Source: Arthrobacter sp. Leaf137 (lineage in GTDB: Bacteria; Actinomycetota; Actinomycetes; Actinomycetales; Micrococcaceae). From it: a stretch of 64,000 nucleotides of DNA. The notes beneath the pieces are model-generated. The model was not told the DNA's origin. It did no database searches and worked only from the letters and a program-made list of their open reading frames with translations. Location: positions 372,001 to 436,000 of the forward strand of contig NZ_LMOI01000001.1 in the NCBI RefSeq assembly GCF_001423525.1. The letters are read 5' to 3'. Position 1 is the stretch's first letter. Each line of letters begins with the position of its first letter. Position numbers and translations under genes: made by a program. Positions 62,262 through 64,000 of this stretch are shown piece after piece.

Positions 62262-62382
62262 GGCAGGTTTCGTATCCCGCGCCTCCGGCAACCATGCAGA
62301 GCTGATTGGCCAACGCCTACACTGGGAGACGATTTGTAAATGTGAGCTGGCTTACGGCAGGGGTTGTGGAGGGCATGGCAGC
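62262..62382 (+). repeat. Direct repeat copy B, lrp side
   Basis: Counterpart of 51970-52090. Conserved blocks at 62262-62277 and 62321-62357, with the same 43-bp spacing as copy A; GTAA-N12-TTAC at 62336-62355. It runs into the Lrp coding start. Confidence 0.85.
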
Positions 62383-62839
62383 GAAGGACGGCCGGGCAGA
62401 ACCGGCGGAGCTGGACGACATCGACAGGAGCATCATCGCGGAGCTCACCCGGGACGGCCGGATGTCCGTGACGCAGGTGGCGGAGAACGTCCACATCTCC
62501 CGGGCACACGCGTACACCCGCATCAACCGGCTCACCTCCGAGGGCGTGCTGTCCCGGTTCACGGCGTTGGTGGACCCCATCAAGGCCGGGCTGAAGTCCT
62601 CCGCCTACGTGACGCTCAAACTGAAGCAGGACTCCTGGCGGGAACTGCGGGACCAGCTCGGCGCCATCCCCGAGGTGCACCACATCGCCCTGGTGGGCGG
62701 CGACTTCGACGTCATCCTCCTGGTGCGGGCCGTGGACAACATCGACCTCCGCCGGGTCATTTTCGACCAGCTGCAGTCCATGCCAGGGGTGCTGGACACC
62801 CAGACGTTCCTGGTGTTCGAGGACGTGGACACCCGCTAG
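62375..62839 (+). CDS. Lrp/AsnC family regulator
   Basis: 154 residues from ATG 62375. The same frame is open upstream to GTG 62342 (VSWLTAGVVEG), and this extension is preserved at protein level in repeat copy A, so the longer start is possible. HTH: LDDIDRSIIAELTRDGRMSV and VHISRAHAYTRINRL; the RAM ligand domain follows with HHIALVGGDFDVILLV. In related genomes such a gene usually sits next to bkd genes; here it is 10 kb away (inference). Confidence 0.9.
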   Translation: MAAKDGRAEPAELDDIDRSIIAELTRDGRMSVTQVAENVHISRAHAYTRINRLTSEGVLSRFTALVDPIKAGLKSSAYVTLKLKQDSWRELRDQLGAIPEVHHIALVGGDFDVILLVRAVDNIDLRRVIFDQLQSMPGVLDTQTFLVFEDVDTR

Positions 62840-62871
62840 GAGCCCGGCAGCGCCAGCCGCAGCCGCCAGGG

Positions 62872-64000
62872 TTACCCTGCGCTGGAGGTTGGTGCCGGCG
62901 CTACAGTCTCCCCTGTGCCGGAACCTCCAGTGGGTGCCGGCGTGGCGTTGTCTACGGACGACGTCGGCTGGCCGCCTCCCGCAGGCTGGCCCGCCGGAGC
63001 GGTGGGTACGGGAGTCGCGGCCGGGGCGGGGACGAACGTTTCCGCAGGTGTACCGGCCGGAGCTGTGGCCCCGCCCGGGGCGGGCGAGGACGTTGGAGCC
63101 GAAGAAGGGCCGCCAGTGGGCCCGCCACTGGGCCCGGCGGTCGGCCCCGCGGTCGGCGGAGTGGTGGCAACAGATGTGCCACCCGCAGCCGGAGAGCCCT
63201 TCACGATGGCCGTGATCTGCTCCTTGAACCCGTTGAGGGTGGCCTGGATTTCCGAGAGCGGGACGTTGCGGATGTTCCGGCCGTATTCGGCAATCTGCGC
63301 CCACAGCGCCTCAAGCTGCTGCTTGCTGTCCCCGTCCAGCGGCCCGTCGAGCGTCAGGACCAGCTGGCTGGCCAGGGCGTACGTGAGGCAGTCCAGGCAG
63401 TTGTAGTTGGCCGCCGCCGAGAGGTTTTCCGGCACGATCACATCCGTCTGCCCCACTATCAGGACCACCTGGAACCCAACGGCCACCGCCGCGCAGCCCG
63501 AGCAGTTGGCAAACGCGTAGGCCTCGTTGGCAGTGGTGACGGGTGCTCCGTCCTCCGCCCACACCAGCGCGAACGCCACGCTGTAGGCAACGGAGCCGTC
63601 CGTGGTGTTGACGGCGAGCGCCTGGTTCGCGTCGGCTTCCGGGGCGGCGGGCCGGTCGAACGGGAACACCCAGGACGGCGCCGCCGGCGCTACTGCAGCA
63701 TCAGGGCCACCAGCAGCGCCACCATCAGGCTCCCCCACCGGCACCAGCACCATGCTCAGCTGCGGGTTGTCGCGCGTGGGCTTCGTGGCGCCGGCAGGCC
63801 ACAACGCCACCGTCTGCCCGGTGCCGCCCTGCCGCAGTTCCGCGCGCTCACGGACGGGAAGGATGGCGCGGGTGGCGTCCCCCAGCGTCCCGCGTTCGTA
63901 CGCCTGCACCGGACGGTACGTCCCGCCGTCGGGCCACCATGCCCAAGCGAGGCCGGCCAACAAAGCACCAACCAAAGTCATGGCGGCGGTGCGCTGCAGC
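62872..64000 (-). CDS. Membrane-anchored protein with Pro/Gly-rich tail, 5' partial
   Basis: The frame is open to the right edge, so the start is probably outside; an ATG at 63981 would give 369 residues. It begins with a hydrophobic helix (LVGALLAGLAWAWW), then DGGTYRPVQAYERGTL. The middle part has paired cysteines (ANCSGCAAVAVG, NYNCLDCLTYALA) and the end is a low-complexity Gly/Pro/Thr/Ala tail of about 120 residues. Function not recognised; it may be the C-terminal part of a larger membrane protein. Confidence 0.65.
   Translation of the reverse strand, partial: LQRTAAMTLVGALLAGLAWAWWPDGGTYRPVQAYERGTLGDATRAILPVRERAELRQGGTGQTVALWPAGATKPTRDNPQLSMVLVPVGEPDGGAAGGPDAAVAPAAPSWVFPFDRPAAPEADANQALAVNTTDGSVAYSVAFALVWAEDGAPVTTANEAYAFANCSGCAAVAVGFQVVLIVGQTDVIVPENLSAAANYNCLDCLTYALASQLVLTLDGPLDGDSKQQLEALWAQIAEYGRNIRNVPLSEIQATLNGFKEQITAIVKGSPAAGGTSVATTPPTAGPTAGPSGGPTGGPSSAPTSSPAPGGATAPAGTPAETFVPAPAATPVPTAPAGQPAGGGQPTSSVDNATPAPTGGSGTGETVAPAPTSSAG

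Noticed and set aside
51970..62382. Transposon or prophage as the carrier of the 10 kb block
   Set aside because: No transposase, integrase, resolvase or tRNA attachment site is visible, and the roughly 120-bp repeats are too long and too diverged for a target-site duplication.

Overview
The window reads as a high-GC Gram-positive chromosome, most likely an Arthrobacter/Pseudarthrobacter-type member of the Micrococcaceae. The reasons are the very high GC at third codon positions, frequent GTG and TTG starts, a BTAD-type regulator, an ANTAR protein, a three-helix-bundle protein, a branched-chain 2-oxoacid dehydrogenase operon next to an Lrp regulator, and secreted proteins with 'LDTR' C-terminal repeats. 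This is inference from gene content; no rRNA or other marker gene is present. I found no tRNA, rRNA, CRISPR array or transposase.

Layout. 1-13.4 kb: the end of a fibronectin-III surface protein; a minus-strand pair made of an oddly built BTAD-receiver regulator and a NarL-type kinase; a plus-strand OmpR-type kinase/regulator pair; a small secreted repeat protein; and a 1734-residue secreted haem peroxidase with RTX calcium-binding repeats. 13.3-26.6 kb: an MFS exporter, a hipBA toxin-antitoxin pair with a repeated ATATTGC operator box, an SDR enzyme, a GH26-like hydrolase, a GAF-ANTAR protein, two tiny membrane proteins, a membrane histidine kinase, YceI, an acyltransferase and a subtilase. 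26.9-39.5 kb: a MerR regulator and then an 11-gene minus-strand biosynthetic cluster. Reading downstream it encodes an ABC exporter, malonyltransferase, ketoreductase, ACP, dehydratase, a GNAT fusion protein, a glycosyltransferase-like protein, a GcvT-like protein, a single-chain KS-CLF fusion and a phosphopantetheinyl transferase. It has everything needed for a highly reducing type II polyketide (polyene-like) chain except a recognisable starter ligase, enoyl reductase or thioesterase, and it is the most novel system in the window.

40-52 kb: a three-helix-bundle protein, an M20 amidohydrolase, an SGNH hydrolase, a YtrA-type GntR/ABC operon, a diacylglycerol-kinase-like protein, a metallo-beta-lactamase-fold enzyme and the bkd operon (E2, E1beta, E1alpha). 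52.1-62.2 kb: a roughly 10 kb block holding an OmpR regulator, a 5'-defective galU, PelG-like and PelF-like proteins, a GHL15-like hydrolase, galE, a DUF4832-like secreted protein and an Hpt-like protein that lacks its histidine. The block lies between the bkd operon and an Lrp regulator, and both of its ends carry a copy of the same roughly 120 bp sequence at an exact offset of 10,292 bp. This suggests an exopolysaccharide island that split an ancestral bkd-lrp divergent pair. The window ends inside a minus-strand gene of unknown function.

Genes work together in three visible sets: the polyketide cluster with its exporter and carrier-activating enzyme; the exopolysaccharide island (nucleotide-sugar supply, glycosyltransferase, membrane transporter, hydrolase, regulators); and the bkd operon with the distant Lrp gene. 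Convergent genes are commonly separated by long GC-rich hairpins, several of which share a CGACGGCGGC core.
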